Source: Candidatus Methylomirabilis sp.
Lineage (GTDB): Bacteria > Methylomirabilota > Methylomirabilia > Methylomirabilales > Methylomirabilaceae
Direction of reading: 5' to 3'
Length of the DNA stretch: 64,000 nucleotides
Assembly (NCBI RefSeq): GCF_028716865.1
Contig: NZ_JAQUOY010000010.1
Coordinates: 1 to 64,000 of the forward strand
Numbering within the stretch: the stretch's first letter is position 1; each line of letters begins with the position of its first letter. Below the pieces are notes generated by a model. That model made no database searches. It was given only the letters and a program-made list of their open reading frames with translations, and was not told the origin of the DNA. Both the position numbers and the translations under genes were made by a program. This document shows positions 24,253-33,045 of this stretch, piece by piece.

Positions 24253-25367
24253 CGCCTGTCGCCCAACATAATCTGGACAATCCGCTCTGCGCTATGACCA
24301 TCGCCGAACACCGCGCTCGGAACCGCTCTGTTGCGATAGACATGTTCATCTGTTAAGAGTCGATATGCCGCCTCAACGATCTTGTTCTTGTCGGGCCCAA
24401 CTACCTCTGACACACCTATCTCAACCGCCTCCAAACGCTCACACGTTTGGCGAGTGACAAGCACCGGAATGCCCAACGCGGCGGCCTCTTCCTGAACTCC
24501 CCCGCTGTCCGTGATGATCAGCTTGGAACGGAGCATGACTTCGACGAATCTCGCATAAGACAGTGGTTCGGTCAGCCGAATGTTCGTCACCGAAGAAAGA
24601 ATCGGCCGGACCTCTCGTTGAACATTCGGGTTCAAATGAACGGGATAAATGATCTCGATAGAGCTGGAGAAGGCGTTTGCCAGCTCGCGGATTCCTCTAC
24701 AAATCGAGGCCAAATCAGTCCCGAAGCTTTCGCGCCGATGTCCGGTCACCAATACAATCTGGCGCCCCCGAGCTGCTATCTGTTCCAGCAGAGGATCGGG
24801 CGCCATGCTGTCGAGCAAATGGTCTCGTACATAGAACAGCGCGTCGATCACGGTATTGCCCACGACGTGAATCCGGCCAGATGGGACCCCTTCTTTCAGA
24901 AGATTCTCTCTGGCTTGTGTTGTCGGAGCGAAGTGGAGATCCGCCAGGCACGCGATCAACCTCCGGTTCATCTCTTCGGGAAAAGGGTTGCGGCGAGACC
25001 CGGTCCGTAATCCCGCTTCGATGTGTGCCACCGAGACATTCTCGTAAAAGCCGGCCAGTGCGCTCATGGCGGCAGAGGTGGTATCCCCCTGAACCACAAG
25101 CAGGTGGAGCTGATGACGCCGTAACACCTCCTGCACGCGGGCTAGAACCCTGGCTGAAAGGTCGCCTAACGATTGGTCATCTTCCATCAATCGCAGGTTT
25201 TCTACATGAACGATGTTGAGTTCACTGAGGATCGGTTCCAGAAGCTCGCGATGCTGCCCAGTCACAAAGACCTTCGGGTTCACGCCAATATGTTCGAACG
25301 CCCGAATGACCGGCATCAATTTAATGGCCTCCGGGCGTGTCCCTATCAATATCCCTATAGTGTGCAT
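24249..25367 (-). CDS. wecB: UDP-N-acetylglucosamine 2-epimerase (non-hydrolysing)
   Basis: WecB interconverts UDP-GlcNAc and UDP-ManNAc for surface polysaccharides. The 372-residue protein (from MHTIGILIG) has GTRPEAIKLMPVI, TGQHRELLEPIL, VQGDTTSAAMSA, AHIEAGLRTG, PFPEEMNRRL and the nucleotide-binding DSGGVQEEAAALG with TRQTCERLEAVEIG. All match the non-hydrolysing class. The ATG at 25367 begins exactly where the family starts; an ATG at 25385 would add six residues. It is the first gene of a two-gene unit with the downstream glycosyltransferase. Confidence 0.95.
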   Translation of the reverse strand: MHTIGILIGTRPEAIKLMPVIRAFEHIGVNPKVFVTGQHRELLEPILSELNIVHVENLRLMEDDQSLGDLSARVLARVQEVLRRHQLHLLVVQGDTTSAAMSALAGFYENVSVAHIEAGLRTGSRRNPFPEEMNRRLIACLADLHFAPTTQARENLLKEGVPSGRIHVVGNTVIDALFYVRDHLLDSMAPDPLLEQIAARGRQIVLVTGHRRESFGTDLASICRGIRELANAFSSSIEIIYPVHLNPNVQREVRPILSSVTNIRLTEPLSYARFVEVMLRSKLIITDSGGVQEEAAALGIPVLVTRQTCERLEAVEIGVSEVVGPDKNKIVEAAYRLLTDEHVYRNRAVPSAVFGDGHSAERIVQIMLGDRR

Positions 25368-25729
25368 TGGGTCACCGAGCATCATTGCCTAAGTCACGCT
25401 GGGCAGTCTTCAAGGACGATAGCGTTGATGAGCCCTAGACCGCAAGCATGTACCGGCTAATCGTGAGGAGTCAATACTATTTTTATTGAGAATTGTGAAG
25501 CGGTCTGACATGGAAGTATGTGTGCAACCACCTGCGGCAAACCTGGCCCCAAAGGCAAGACTCCGGACCCGAGTGTTTTGCTTGACACCCCCGGCAGCGA
25601 TGCGCTAGAAACGTGCGAATGCGTCCACGACAAACTCATCCTTTTGGGTCCGGTCGATCGTCCTTCACGTTGTACGTCCTCGGCCTGAGAAGGCAAGCGG
25701 GGCGGTAATACATCTTTCACAGGCGAGAC
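25368..25729. other. Divergent intergenic region between wecB and a membrane protein gene
   Basis: About 360 bases with no gene. A candidate rightward promoter is listed next. On the minus strand TTGACT (at 25469-25474) lies at a suitable distance for wecB, but its -10 is poor. No repeat or RNA structure stands out. Confidence 0.5.
25582..25611 (+). promoter_or_regulatory. Candidate promoter for the large membrane protein gene
   Basis: A perfect TTGACA (25582-25587), an 18-base spacer and TAGAAA (25606-25611, four of six -10 bases). The leader to the ATG at 25730 would be about 110 bases. Confidence 0.35.
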
Positions 25730-27919
25730 ATGAACCTCCTGGCGCGGCTGAATCCCTTCTCAAAAGTCCACGGTGAGCCGTTCGTCGAATCCGGGAGACT
25801 AGCCGGTGATTCGCCCGGCCGCTGGGCGACGGCGGTACTGCTGGTTCTGGCTCTTATTCCCAGCGCGCTCAACGCGATCGCGCTCCTGCCGGAGTTGCGA
25901 CTTGACGTCCCAAGTCTGAACGATGACGCCTTCCATTACCTGATGATCCAGCGAGCCAGCGAGGCCCTGGCGAACGGCGAGAACCCCTTCGATCACTGGG
26001 GGCCAGAGCTGGATCTTGGATTTCCGCAGTTTTTCTACTACCAGCATCTGCCACACCTCGCGGTGGTTCTCCTGCATCGCCTGCTGCTGAAACAGGTGGA
26101 CCTCTTCACCATCTTCAACCTCGTGCGATATCTGCTCCTGATCGGGTTTCCGCTGACCGTATACTGGTCAATGCGCCAACTAGGGTTCTCCGCCGTGGCT
26201 GGGGCTATCGGGGCCGCTGCCGCCACGCTCCTCTCGTCAAATAACCGCTCTGGCTTCGAGTACGATAGCTACGTCTGGCGCGGCTTTGGTCTGTACACCC
26301 AACTCTGGGCGATGCATCTGTTCTTCATCACGCTGGCCTGCCTGCATCGCGTCCTGACTAGAGGCGCGGGGTACGCCGCGGCTGTTGTCGCAGGCTCGTC
26401 GCTGGTCCTAGCGCACCTGATTTATGGCTACATGATGGCGCTCATGGCGCTCGTACTTTTCGTCAATGGGCTCAACCGAGCGAACGCGCGCAGACGCGCG
26501 GCCCGGTTCGCCGTTCTTGGCATCTTGGTCGCGCTGACCACCGCCTACTTCTGGCTCCCCTTCCTCCTTTTCAAAGCCTACCTGAACGCCAGCCCGTATC
26601 TTGAACGCTGGAAGTACGACTCGTTCGGAGCCAGAGACATCCTCACATGGCTGATGAACGGCGATCTGCTGGACTATGGGCGGCTTCCGGTCCTGACGGT
26701 GCTGCTCGCCCTTGGGATCGCCTCGGCCCTCTTCGCGCGCACCCGGCCTGAGCGCCTGGCGCTTGTCCTGCTCCTCTTTTCGCTGGTGCTCTTTTTTGGG
26801 CGTCCTACTTTGGGCAGGTTGGCGGACCTCTTGCCGATGCACGAAGGGCTCCAGTTCGTTCGCTTTAACGCTGGCGTCCACATGGCGGCCATCCTCCTGA
26901 TGGGCGTGGGTGGTGAGTGGGTCTGGCATCGGTTAGCGCGGCTTCCGGGACACTCCCATACAGTAGCCGCAGGGCTGCTCCTGCTTGTCCTAATGGCCCC
27001 GGCCCTTCGCGAACGATGGGAGTACTACGCCTTCAACGCCCAGTGGATGAATCGAACGAAGCAGGCGCTCGATACGGATCAGGATGCGCGCACGATTCTC
27101 GCCGCACTCGCTGAGTTACCGCCGGGCCGAACCTATGCCGGTCTGCCGAGCAACTGGGGACGGGGGATACAGGTGGGCGATCTGCATTTCTATGACCTGT
27201 TGACCCTCCACCGGATTGTGACAACCTCGCCCCAACATGCAAGTTTCTCGCTGAACGCCGATCTGACCTGGGAATTCGATGACCGGAACCCGGCTCACTA
27301 TAATCTTTTCAATCTGAAGTATGTGGTGGCGCCACACGGCCTAGCCATGCCCCCGTTCCTGCGCCGCGTCAGGGAGACGCCGCGGTACATCCTTTATCAG
27401 GCCGAGACCAGCGGCTACGCCCAGTTTGCCAGCATCAGCGGGTTCAAGGACGTCAGCTCGCAGTCGAGTCTTTTATCCGAAAACCGAAGCTGGCTGGTAA
27501 GCCCGAATCCCGGAGCCGGGCGATTCATCCGCTATGGCTACCCTTCTGGAAGCGACGGATCAGAGCGGTCTGCGACAGGGGGTTGCCCTGGTGGCGGGGC
27601 CATCAGCGAGGAGCGTATATTGCCGGGCCAGGTCGAGTTGCGGGTCGAGTGTTCTGAAGCTTCGGCCCTTGTCCTCAAAATGACGTACCACCCGAACTGG
27701 CGGGTCGCCATTGACGGCCGGCCGCAGCGTCCGTTCATGGTATCCCCCAGTTTTATTGGCATCGACGTGCCTGCCGGTAGGCATCAGGTCCGCATGGAGT
27801 ATCACTCCCCCTGGTACAAGACCGCATTGCTCCTCCTCGGCGTTTGTACGCTGGTCGCAACGATCCGGTTTCGACGCCGGTTTATCCAGCTCGACGCGCT
27901 CGTCTCTTCGCAGCCCTGA
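25730..27919 (+). CDS. Large multi-pass membrane protein, GT-C/YfhO-like
   Basis: A 729-residue protein. Residues about 30-420 contain roughly ten hydrophobic helices. An early luminal loop holds SLNDDAFHYLMIQRA with an acidic pair, the kind of first-loop DD/DE motif found in GT-C glycosyltransferases that use lipid-linked sugars. After the last block, residues about 440-690 are soluble and end in YHPNWRVAIDGRPQRPFMVS and the beta-rich PAGRHQVRMEYHSPWYK, a YfhO-type C-terminal fold, followed by a final membrane helix. I infer sugar transfer onto an extracytoplasmic glycan or protein, in line with neighbouring glycan genes. Substrate unknown. Confidence 0.65.
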   Translation: MNLLARLNPFSKVHGEPFVESGRLAGDSPGRWATAVLLVLALIPSALNAIALLPELRLDVPSLNDDAFHYLMIQRASEALANGENPFDHWGPELDLGFPQFFYYQHLPHLAVVLLHRLLLKQVDLFTIFNLVRYLLLIGFPLTVYWSMRQLGFSAVAGAIGAAAATLLSSNNRSGFEYDSYVWRGFGLYTQLWAMHLFFITLACLHRVLTRGAGYAAAVVAGSSLVLAHLIYGYMMALMALVLFVNGLNRANARRRAARFAVLGILVALTTAYFWLPFLLFKAYLNASPYLERWKYDSFGARDILTWLMNGDLLDYGRLPVLTVLLALGIASALFARTRPERLALVLLLFSLVLFFGRPTLGRLADLLPMHEGLQFVRFNAGVHMAAILLMGVGGEWVWHRLARLPGHSHTVAAGLLLLVLMAPALRERWEYYAFNAQWMNRTKQALDTDQDARTILAALAELPPGRTYAGLPSNWGRGIQVGDLHFYDLLTLHRIVTTSPQHASFSLNADLTWEFDDRNPAHYNLFNLKYVVAPHGLAMPPFLRRVRETPRYILYQAETSGYAQFASISGFKDVSSQSSLLSENRSWLVSPNPGAGRFIRYGYPSGSDGSERSATGGCPGGGAISEERILPGQVELRVECSEASALVLKMTYHPNWRVAIDGRPQRPFMVSPSFIGIDVPAGRHQVRMEYHSPWYKTALLLLGVCTLVATIRFRRRFIQLDALVSSQP

Positions 27920-27927
27920 CCGACCAG

Positions 27928-28608
27928 TCACTGCTTGTGGCGGTTCAGCTCAGCGGCCTTCGCCAGCGCCGCCTGGGCTTCCGCATGGCGTCCCTGCCGC
28001 GAGAGCGCCAGGCCAATATAGTAGTGAGTGTCGGCTCGCTTCGGATCCTCGCGCAACGCCGCCTCAAGCCACCGGATTGCCTCATCGACCTGGCCCAGCT
28101 CAAGCAGCGTGACGCCGAGGTTGAACAGGCCCATCGGGTGCGTGGGAGAGGCCTGGAGGACCTGCCGGAAGGCCTCGGCGGCCGTCGTGAACTGCCGCTG
28201 CCTGTACAGAACGACCCCAAGGTTCAGCCGGGCATCCAGGAACTGCGGGTCGGCCCTCAGTACCGCTTCGTACTCGCGCTGCGCCTCGGCGTACTGTCCC
28301 CGCTCGTTATAGATCTGGGCGATGTTGTAATGGGCATGAGGATTCGTGGGATCACGCTGAAGTACCTGTTTGTACGTCGTCAGCGCCTTGTCATATTGCC
28401 GGATCGCTTGCAGGCGAATGCCAAGAGTCAGAAGCGAGTCAGTGAGTCCCTGGATGGCGGCTCCACTGGGAGCGGTTTCCCTGGATTGGGGAGGTGTGGG
28501 GGTCGGCCGGACCTTGAGCCAGTACGCCCCGCTCACCAGGCTCACGAGGAGCGCCGCCAGCAGCAACTGGCCCCAGGAAGTGGGATTACTCGGACTTGCG
28601 CTGTTCAT
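27928..28608 (-). CDS. Membrane-anchored TPR protein
   Basis: A 226-residue protein with one N-terminal membrane helix (LLLAALLVSLVSGAYWL, about 15-31) followed by a Pro-rich linker and about five tetratricopeptide repeats from residue 58 on, e.g. PHAHYNIAQIYNERGQYAEAQREYEAV with the usual Trp/Leu/Gly/Tyr/Ala/Pro spacing. Such proteins act as extracytoplasmic or cytoplasmic scaffolds. It follows a larger TPR/GT-C-like gene after 21 bases on the same strand; the repeat content of the two is similar, suggesting partner or duplicated scaffolds. Confidence 0.8.
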   Translation of the reverse strand: MNSASPSNPTSWGQLLLAALLVSLVSGAYWLKVRPTPTPPQSRETAPSGAAIQGLTDSLLTLGIRLQAIRQYDKALTTYKQVLQRDPTNPHAHYNIAQIYNERGQYAEAQREYEAVLRADPQFLDARLNLGVVLYRQRQFTTAAEAFRQVLQASPTHPMGLFNLGVTLLELGQVDEAIRWLEAALREDPKRADTHYYIGLALSRQGRHAEAQAALAKAAELNRHKQ

Positions 28609-28629
28609 GCTAGTGGCGATCAGATCGGA

Positions 28630-30633
28630 TTAGCCGGGTTTGGCTTTGTCGCCGGCTATCTCCCGGTTGATCATCTTCAGAAAAGCCTTGGCCTCCGGGA
28701 AGTTACCCTTGAGACTCAAAGCCCGTGTGAGTTCGGCTGCGGCCCGGTCTTTCCGTCCCAGACGATAGTAGACCTCTCCAAGCAGGGCGTGCAGATCGGC
28801 ATCAGGCCCTTTGTAACGAAGGGTTTCCTCAAGCTGCGTGGCCCCCTCCGGAAGCATCCCATTTTCAAGGTAGAGCGCCGCCAGCTCCATCCTGGCACTC
28901 ACATTCTTCGGGTTGATGTTCAGGCTCTCCGCGAGGACCCTTTCAGCCTCCGCGGGCCTCCCTGTCTTGGCATACACCAGACCCTGATTGTGGAGGGCCG
29001 CAGCCCGCTCCAACCCGGATAGCAGCGGGGAGCGGAAGGCTTCGCTGAGCTCCTGTTCGGCCTGGTGGAACTGTGATCGTCCGAGGTAGGCCAGCGCGAG
29101 GTTCACTCTCAGGCCGGGAGACGGCGAGGCCGAGAGCCGTATCGCTTCGCGAAACTCCCGTTCAGCTTCGTCAAAGCGACGAAGCGTCAGCAGCACGACG
29201 CCCAGGTCGCTGTGGGTGCCCACACTGTGTGGCTGGATGCGCAGGGCCTCGACGAGTTCCTGTCTGGCCGGGTCATAGCGGCCCTGTCGGAGGTGCATCC
29301 CTGCAAGGGCGATATGCGCTCGCGCCGATTGGGGGGAGGTCTGAACGGTCCTGGTCCAGAGGGTCAGCTCATCCTTCCAGTCACGATTACGCGCGACGGT
29401 TCGGAGACCAAGCAGCAGGACGATCAGGGCGAAGGCAGCCGCAATGGCGCGTGGGTTCCTGCTCCGGGTAAGGAGCCGCTCCACCAGGACGGCGGCCGCG
29501 AGGCAGAAGCCGGCGGATGGCAGGTACAGGTAGTGCTCAGCTACTATCTCATGGTGTGGGATGATCTGGGAGACCGGCAGGAGCGTGACGAAAAACCAGA
29601 GGCCGCCAAAGGCCGCCCAGCGATCTGAAGCCAACAGGCGATAGAGCCCCCACCAGACCCCGCCGAGGATCGCGAATGCGACAATCACTCTTATCTCAGT
29701 GAATGAGTAGGAGATGGGGAAGGCGTTGAAGGAGTAATCGGCGCTGAGCGTCATGGGAAAGACCATCAGCGTGAGGTAGTGGGCAAAGATCCTCACGCTG
29801 GTGAGCAGGGTCGGCCAGATCCCTCCGCCCCACATCTCAACTCTGAGGCTTCTGGGAAGCACAAAGACCTTCGTGTAGTAGTAGGCAGGGATACTCAACA
29901 ATATACCGACAAGCAGATAAAACCACGCATGCCGTCTCAACAGGGTACGCGTTCCATCGCGCAGGGCTTTCCATGGGGAAGAACGGCCTTCTGTGTCGGC
30001 GAATGGGATCGACCGTATAAGATCGTAGCAGAGCCAGAGCAGCGGTAAGGTGATGGCCATCTCTTTCGTGAGCAGGCTGAGCAGGTACGAGAAGCCGGCG
30101 AGACAGAGATAGCGAATTCGACTCGTCTCCCGGTACCGGATAAATCCGTACAAGCCTGCCAGGTAGAACAGGGTGAAGAGGACGTCTCGTCGGCCGGAGA
30201 TGTAGGCGACCGACTCGGTCTGGATCGGGTGGACGATGAACAGGACGGCGGCAAGCAGGGCGAGCCGCGATTGCTTCAGCACAGCTCGGACAATAGTAAA
30301 GAGCAGAGCACCGTTCAGGACATGATAGAGGATGTTGAAGGCCCGAAAGCCGGCCGGATTCAGCCCGAAAATGGCGTAGTCAATCGCGTACGATGCAGTC
30401 CGAAGCGGCCGGTAGGTCAGCAAGTGTCTGTTCCGAAGATCATCAAACAGCCACTGCAACTGCTCGGACAGGTTGGAGAGGCTCTTATCGTCGAAGACGA
30501 AACTGTTGGGGAGAGCGTTGACGTAGGTGAGGCCGGCCAAGGCGGCCAGGAGCAGCATGACCGGGAAGGGACGAAGCCACACAGGGCTCTTCGCTTCCGC
30601 CATCCATCCGGACCACCGGGTGTGCTGCTCCAT
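28630..30633 (-). CDS. TMTC-like membrane protein: GT-C-type N-terminus plus TPR repeats (DUF1736)
   Basis: A 667-residue protein. Residues about 20-420 form some ten membrane helices with NSFVFDDKSL in the first loop and HPIQTESVAYISGRRDVLF, the signature shared with eukaryotic TMTC proteins (O-mannosyltransferases) and bacterial DUF1736 proteins. The remaining 250 residues are tetratricopeptide repeats (SARAHIALAGMHLRQGRYDPA and following units). In TMTC proteins the membrane part transfers mannose from a lipid carrier; the same chemistry is possible here but not shown. It is the first gene of a pair with the smaller TPR protein. AGGATCATTC precedes the ATG. Confidence 0.82.
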   Translation of the reverse strand: MEQHTRWSGWMAEAKSPVWLRPFPVMLLLAALAGLTYVNALPNSFVFDDKSLSNLSEQLQWLFDDLRNRHLLTYRPLRTASYAIDYAIFGLNPAGFRAFNILYHVLNGALLFTIVRAVLKQSRLALLAAVLFIVHPIQTESVAYISGRRDVLFTLFYLAGLYGFIRYRETSRIRYLCLAGFSYLLSLLTKEMAITLPLLWLCYDLIRSIPFADTEGRSSPWKALRDGTRTLLRRHAWFYLLVGILLSIPAYYYTKVFVLPRSLRVEMWGGGIWPTLLTSVRIFAHYLTLMVFPMTLSADYSFNAFPISYSFTEIRVIVAFAILGGVWWGLYRLLASDRWAAFGGLWFFVTLLPVSQIIPHHEIVAEHYLYLPSAGFCLAAAVLVERLLTRSRNPRAIAAAFALIVLLLGLRTVARNRDWKDELTLWTRTVQTSPQSARAHIALAGMHLRQGRYDPARQELVEALRIQPHSVGTHSDLGVVLLTLRRFDEAEREFREAIRLSASPSPGLRVNLALAYLGRSQFHQAEQELSEAFRSPLLSGLERAAALHNQGLVYAKTGRPAEAERVLAESLNINPKNVSARMELAALYLENGMLPEGATQLEETLRYKGPDADLHALLGEVYYRLGRKDRAAAELTRALSLKGNFPEAKAFLKMINREIAGDKAKPG

Positions 30634-30657
30634 GAATGATCCTGTTACTGTAAAAAG

Positions 30658-30691
30658 AAAAGCCCCCGGGGAAAGCTGCCCGGGGGCTTTT
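30658..30691 (-). terminator. Rho-independent terminator of the collagen-like gene
   Basis: AAAAGCCCCCGGG (30658-30670) and CCCGGGGGCTTTT (30679-30691) form a perfect 13-bp stem with an 8-base loop. T-runs on both sides make it usable in both directions. It sits 17 bases beyond the stop of the collagen-like gene and ahead of the TMTC-like gene, insulating the two. Confidence 0.85.
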
Positions 30692-30707
30692 CTGACAATT
30701 GAGGCGC

Positions 30708-31790
30708 TTACGGCCTGTGAGTCAAGGAAAAGGTTGCCGTGGCTGCGGCTGGGCTGCCAGCAGGCTGAATTTGGATGGACATCAAATCGTCGGCATTAAA
30801 GCTGGCTGCGCCTGTACCACTATTACAGGCAGTTGAAAGGCCCGAAATTAGGCAGGTGAGGAGGGCGGAGCTAGCGATATCCTCGCCTCTTCGGAGATTA
30901 AAGGTCCACGACCTGCTTGTCCCAGGCGCTATGTTGACGTGCACCCGCAGGTTCCCGACACCGCCAGACGCCGATGCCGGTACCATGGTCTGGGCGAGGG
31001 TGATATCCGTAGGGCACGCAGCACTCCCCAGACCCCAGCCGGGCGACACGAAGCTATCAGTCCCAGTAGGTGGCGCACAGGAACCCGTGAGGATCGAGGC
31101 GACGTTCGGGCCGCTCGGGCCGCTGGGACCGGAAGGCCCACTTGGTCCACTCGGGCCGGAGGGGCCACTGGGGCCGGAGGGACCGGAAGGCCCGGAGGGG
31201 CCACTGGGGCCGGAGGGACCGCTCAGCCCGCTCGGGCCGGAGGGACCTGACGGCCCACTCGGGCCGCTGGGGCCGGAGGGACCACCGCTCGGGCCGCTCG
31301 GACCACTGGGGCCGGAAGGGCCACTGGGGCCGGAGGGACCTGCGCCGGTCAGCGTGGCCTTCGTCATGGTCATGGCGACGGTGCCTGGAGGAGTAGTAAT
31401 ATCTCCCGTAACGTGAAGCGCATTACACACATCACCGGTACCCAGTTGCGAGCAGAGCCCTCCGAGCGTGCCGCTGGCACCGCTTGTCGCGGTGATCGTA
31501 ATGGTCGTATCGGACGCAACGGAATAGGTCCCTGATATTGTGAGGGTAGTCTGCGTGCCCCCATCAGTCTTGTACGTAATACTGCTGGTAAAGGTTCCAG
31601 CCGCCGTACATGTGCCAGGCTTGGTAAACGTCGCGGTACCCTGTACCCGTGTATTGCCCTCTGCGTACCCGTCCAGATTATGGAGCCCGTCCACGCTACA
31701 CGTGTTTACCGTCGCTTCGCTGGAGCGAGGGCCCAGGAGGAGCCCAAACGCCGCCATGAGCCCGATCAGCACGACCATCGATTTTCGCAC
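30708..31790 (-). CDS. Secreted collagen-like protein with Gly-Pro-Ser repeats
   Basis: A 360-residue protein with a signal peptide ([15 protein letters not shown], cleavage near residue 26). Residues about 27-150 are a beta-rich, Thr/Ser-rich domain with several Cys. Residues 151-229 are about 25 Gly-Pro-Ser triplets with one register slip (an extra Gly) and one Leu-Ser-Gly. Residues 230-360 form a second beta-rich domain ([22 protein letters not shown]) resembling the trimeric heads that cap bacterial collagen-like stalks. Collagen-like repeats assemble as triple helices, so a trimeric surface or matrix fibre is likely. It has its own promoter and a strong terminator, so it is a single-gene unit. 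Confidence 0.85.
   Translation of the reverse strand: MRKSMVVLIGLMAAFGLLLGPRSSEATVNTCSVDGLHNLDGYAEGNTRVQGTATFTKPGTCTAAGTFTSSITYKTDGGTQTTLTISGTYSVASDTTITITATSGASGTLGGLCSQLGTGDVCNALHVTGDITTPPGTVAMTMTKATLTGAGPSGPSGPSGPSGPSGPSGGPSGPSGPSGPSGPSGPSGLSGPSGPSGPSGPSGPSGPSGPSGPSGPSGPSGPSGPSGPNVASILTGSCAPPTGTDSFVSPGWGLGSAACPTDITLAQTMVPASASGGVGNLRVHVNIAPGTSRSWTFNLRRGEDIASSALLTCLISGLSTACNSGTGAASFNADDLMSIQIQPAGSPAAATATFSLTHRP
31103..31340. repeat. Nine-base tandem repeat encoding Gly-Pro-Ser
   Basis: Tandem copies of a GGN-CCN-AGN/TCN-type 9-mer within the collagen-like gene (seen on the plus strand as GGGCCACTGGGGCCGGAGG-like units). Because the unit is partly self-complementary, the other strand also reads as a Gly-Pro-Leu/Glu collagen-like frame. 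Length variation by slippage is expected. Confidence 0.85.
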
Positions 31791-31858
31791 CGCTCATCCC
31801 TCCTTCTCGCCTGACAACGTTTGCTCAGAATGGTTAGGATCTGTGTTGCCGCCTTATA

Positions 31859-31892
31859 GCGTAAGCCGACAGTGACTTATCGGCACTTACGC
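31859..31892 (-). other. Hairpin in the leader of the collagen-like gene
   Basis: GCGTAAG (31859-31865) pairs with CTTACGC (31886-31892), with CCGA/TCGG pairing nearer the loop. It lies between the candidate promoter and the ATG at 31790, so it would be in the 5' untranslated RNA and might affect stability or translation. Confidence 0.4.
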
Positions 31893-31915
31893 GATGCTAC
31901 CATAATTTTAGCGAT

Positions 31916-31944
31916 CTTATCGTACATCTTACGGTTCATGTCAA
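31916..31944 (-). promoter_or_regulatory. Promoter of the collagen-like gene
   Basis: On the minus strand: perfect TTGACA (31939-31944), 17-base spacer, GATAAG (31916-31921; four of six). The leader to the ATG is about 120 bases. Confidence 0.5.
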
Positions 31945-32039
31945 GAAAAATCTTTAGGAGTCCTAATCTTCAGCAGTTCTGAGGATAAAAGAGTAGCACG
32001 AGATAGCTTTGATCGAGCGGACGTTTCGCGTGGATGGGG

Positions 32040-32069
32040 TTGACTCGCTTCTTGACTGTTCGTTATAGT
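32040..32069 (+). promoter_or_regulatory. Promoter of the glycerophosphodiesterase gene
   Basis: TTGACT (32040-32045), an 18-base spacer and TATAGT (32064-32069). Both boxes are five of six. The start would be near 32076, about 78 bases before the ATG. Confidence 0.55.
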
Positions 32070-32153
32070 ATGGAGGCTATCGAGCAGCGTCAGGCCATCC
32101 GGTTGGCTAGGCGCCTGATGATCTGCAGAAGGGGGGGGGTGAGTTCCTTTAGC

Positions 32154-32894
32154 ATGACACTGAATATCGCGCATCGAGGGGCCTCGGCGCTTGCGCCGGA
32201 GAATACGATGGCGGCCTTTGAAAAGGCGGTCGAGCTGGGAGCCGACGCCATCGAGTTGGACCTCCACGTCAGCCGCGATGGCGAACTGGTCGTCATTCAT
32301 GATCACACGCTGGATCGGACCACGGATGGCCGGGGGCCGGTCGATGCGCGCAGCCTGCAAGAGCTCAAGCGCCTGGATGCCGGCCGCTGGTTCGGTGAGA
32401 GTTTTGTCGGTCAACGTATCCCGACGCTCGCGGAGGTCCTCGATCGTTTTGCCGGAAAGGTTCCGCTCGCGCTTGAGGTCAAGGCAGGATCGGCCTTCTT
32501 TCCCGGCATCGAGGAGCGGGTGGTGTCGGCCTTGCGCAAGCATCAGGTCTTCTCACAGGTAGCGGTCGCGTCCTTCGATCATCATGCGCTACTCAGACTG
32601 AAGGAACTAGAGCCCCGCCTTCGGACCGGGGCTTTGCTCGTGGGGCGACCGGTATCACTGCCAACGGTGGCCGGCCCCAGCAAAGCGGATGCCATGGCCC
32701 TCGAGTGCAGCCTTGTCACGAAGACAGAGGTCGATGCCTGCCGCGCCGCCGGGCTTCAGCTTGTTGTCTGGGTGGTGAATGCGCCTGCTCAGATGCGCTA
32801 TTTTATCGATCTCGGGGTAGACGGGATCATCACCGACAGCCCGGACCTGTTGCATCAGGTCCTGAGCGAGCGGCGCGAGTCCCTTCCAGCCTGA
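32154..32894 (+). CDS. Glycerophosphodiester phosphodiesterase
   Basis: A 246-residue enzyme of the GDPD/UgpQ family, which cleaves glycerophosphodiesters from lipid turnover to glycerol-3-phosphate and an alcohol. Catalytic and metal-binding residues are visible: IAHRGASALAPENTMAAF (general base His, Arg and metal Glu), IELDLHVSRDGELVVIHDHTLDRTTDG (Glu, Asp and second His) and ALEVKAG. No signal peptide, so it acts in the cytoplasm. I start at the ATG at 32154 because the barrel begins at once; an in-frame GTG at 32139 directly after a G-run is a real alternative. Confidence 0.92.
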   Translation: MTLNIAHRGASALAPENTMAAFEKAVELGADAIELDLHVSRDGELVVIHDHTLDRTTDGRGPVDARSLQELKRLDAGRWFGESFVGQRIPTLAEVLDRFAGKVPLALEVKAGSAFFPGIEERVVSALRKHQVFSQVAVASFDHHALLRLKELEPRLRTGALLVGRPVSLPTVAGPSKADAMALECSLVTKTEVDACRAAGLQLVVWVVNAPAQMRYFIDLGVDGIITDSPDLLHQVLSERRESLPA

Positions 32895-32931
32895 TGCGCC
32901 GAATGCGGGCGACCGCAATCTACAGGTAACC

Positions 32932-33045
32932 ATGGCTATCGGTCCAGCGCCCATCGATCCAGACCGAACCTATTGGCCCTTTATGCTCTTGATCGTGGCG
33001 ATTGTCGCCGTGATAGTCGCCGCGCTCCTGGCGTTAGTCGTGTGA
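32932..33045 (+). CDS. Small single-span membrane protein
   Basis: A 37-codon frame: an N-terminal polar part MAIGPAPIDPDRTYWPF, then one hydrophobic helix MLLIVAIVAVIVAALLALVV running to the stop. The start lies 38 bases after the phosphodiesterase stop. The composition is that of a real bitopic miniprotein rather than chance, but there is no strong ribosome-binding site (ACAGGTAACC only) and no family I know. Confidence 0.45.
   Translation: MAIGPAPIDPDRTYWPFMLLIVAIVAVIVAALLALVV

Noticed and set aside
27844-29022. A 392-codon plus-strand frame antisense to the two TPR genes
   Set aside because: Its text is low-complexity mirror sequence of TPR repeats and the opposite strand carries clear domains.
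31103-31340. Possible CRISPR-like array
   Set aside because: The repeat has a 9-base period without spacers and is translated as collagen triplets.
30775-31416. Plus-strand frame with Gly-Pro-Leu/Glu collagen-like repeats
   Set aside because: It is the complement of the Gly-Pro-Ser gene; only the minus strand has a signal peptide, promoter and terminator.
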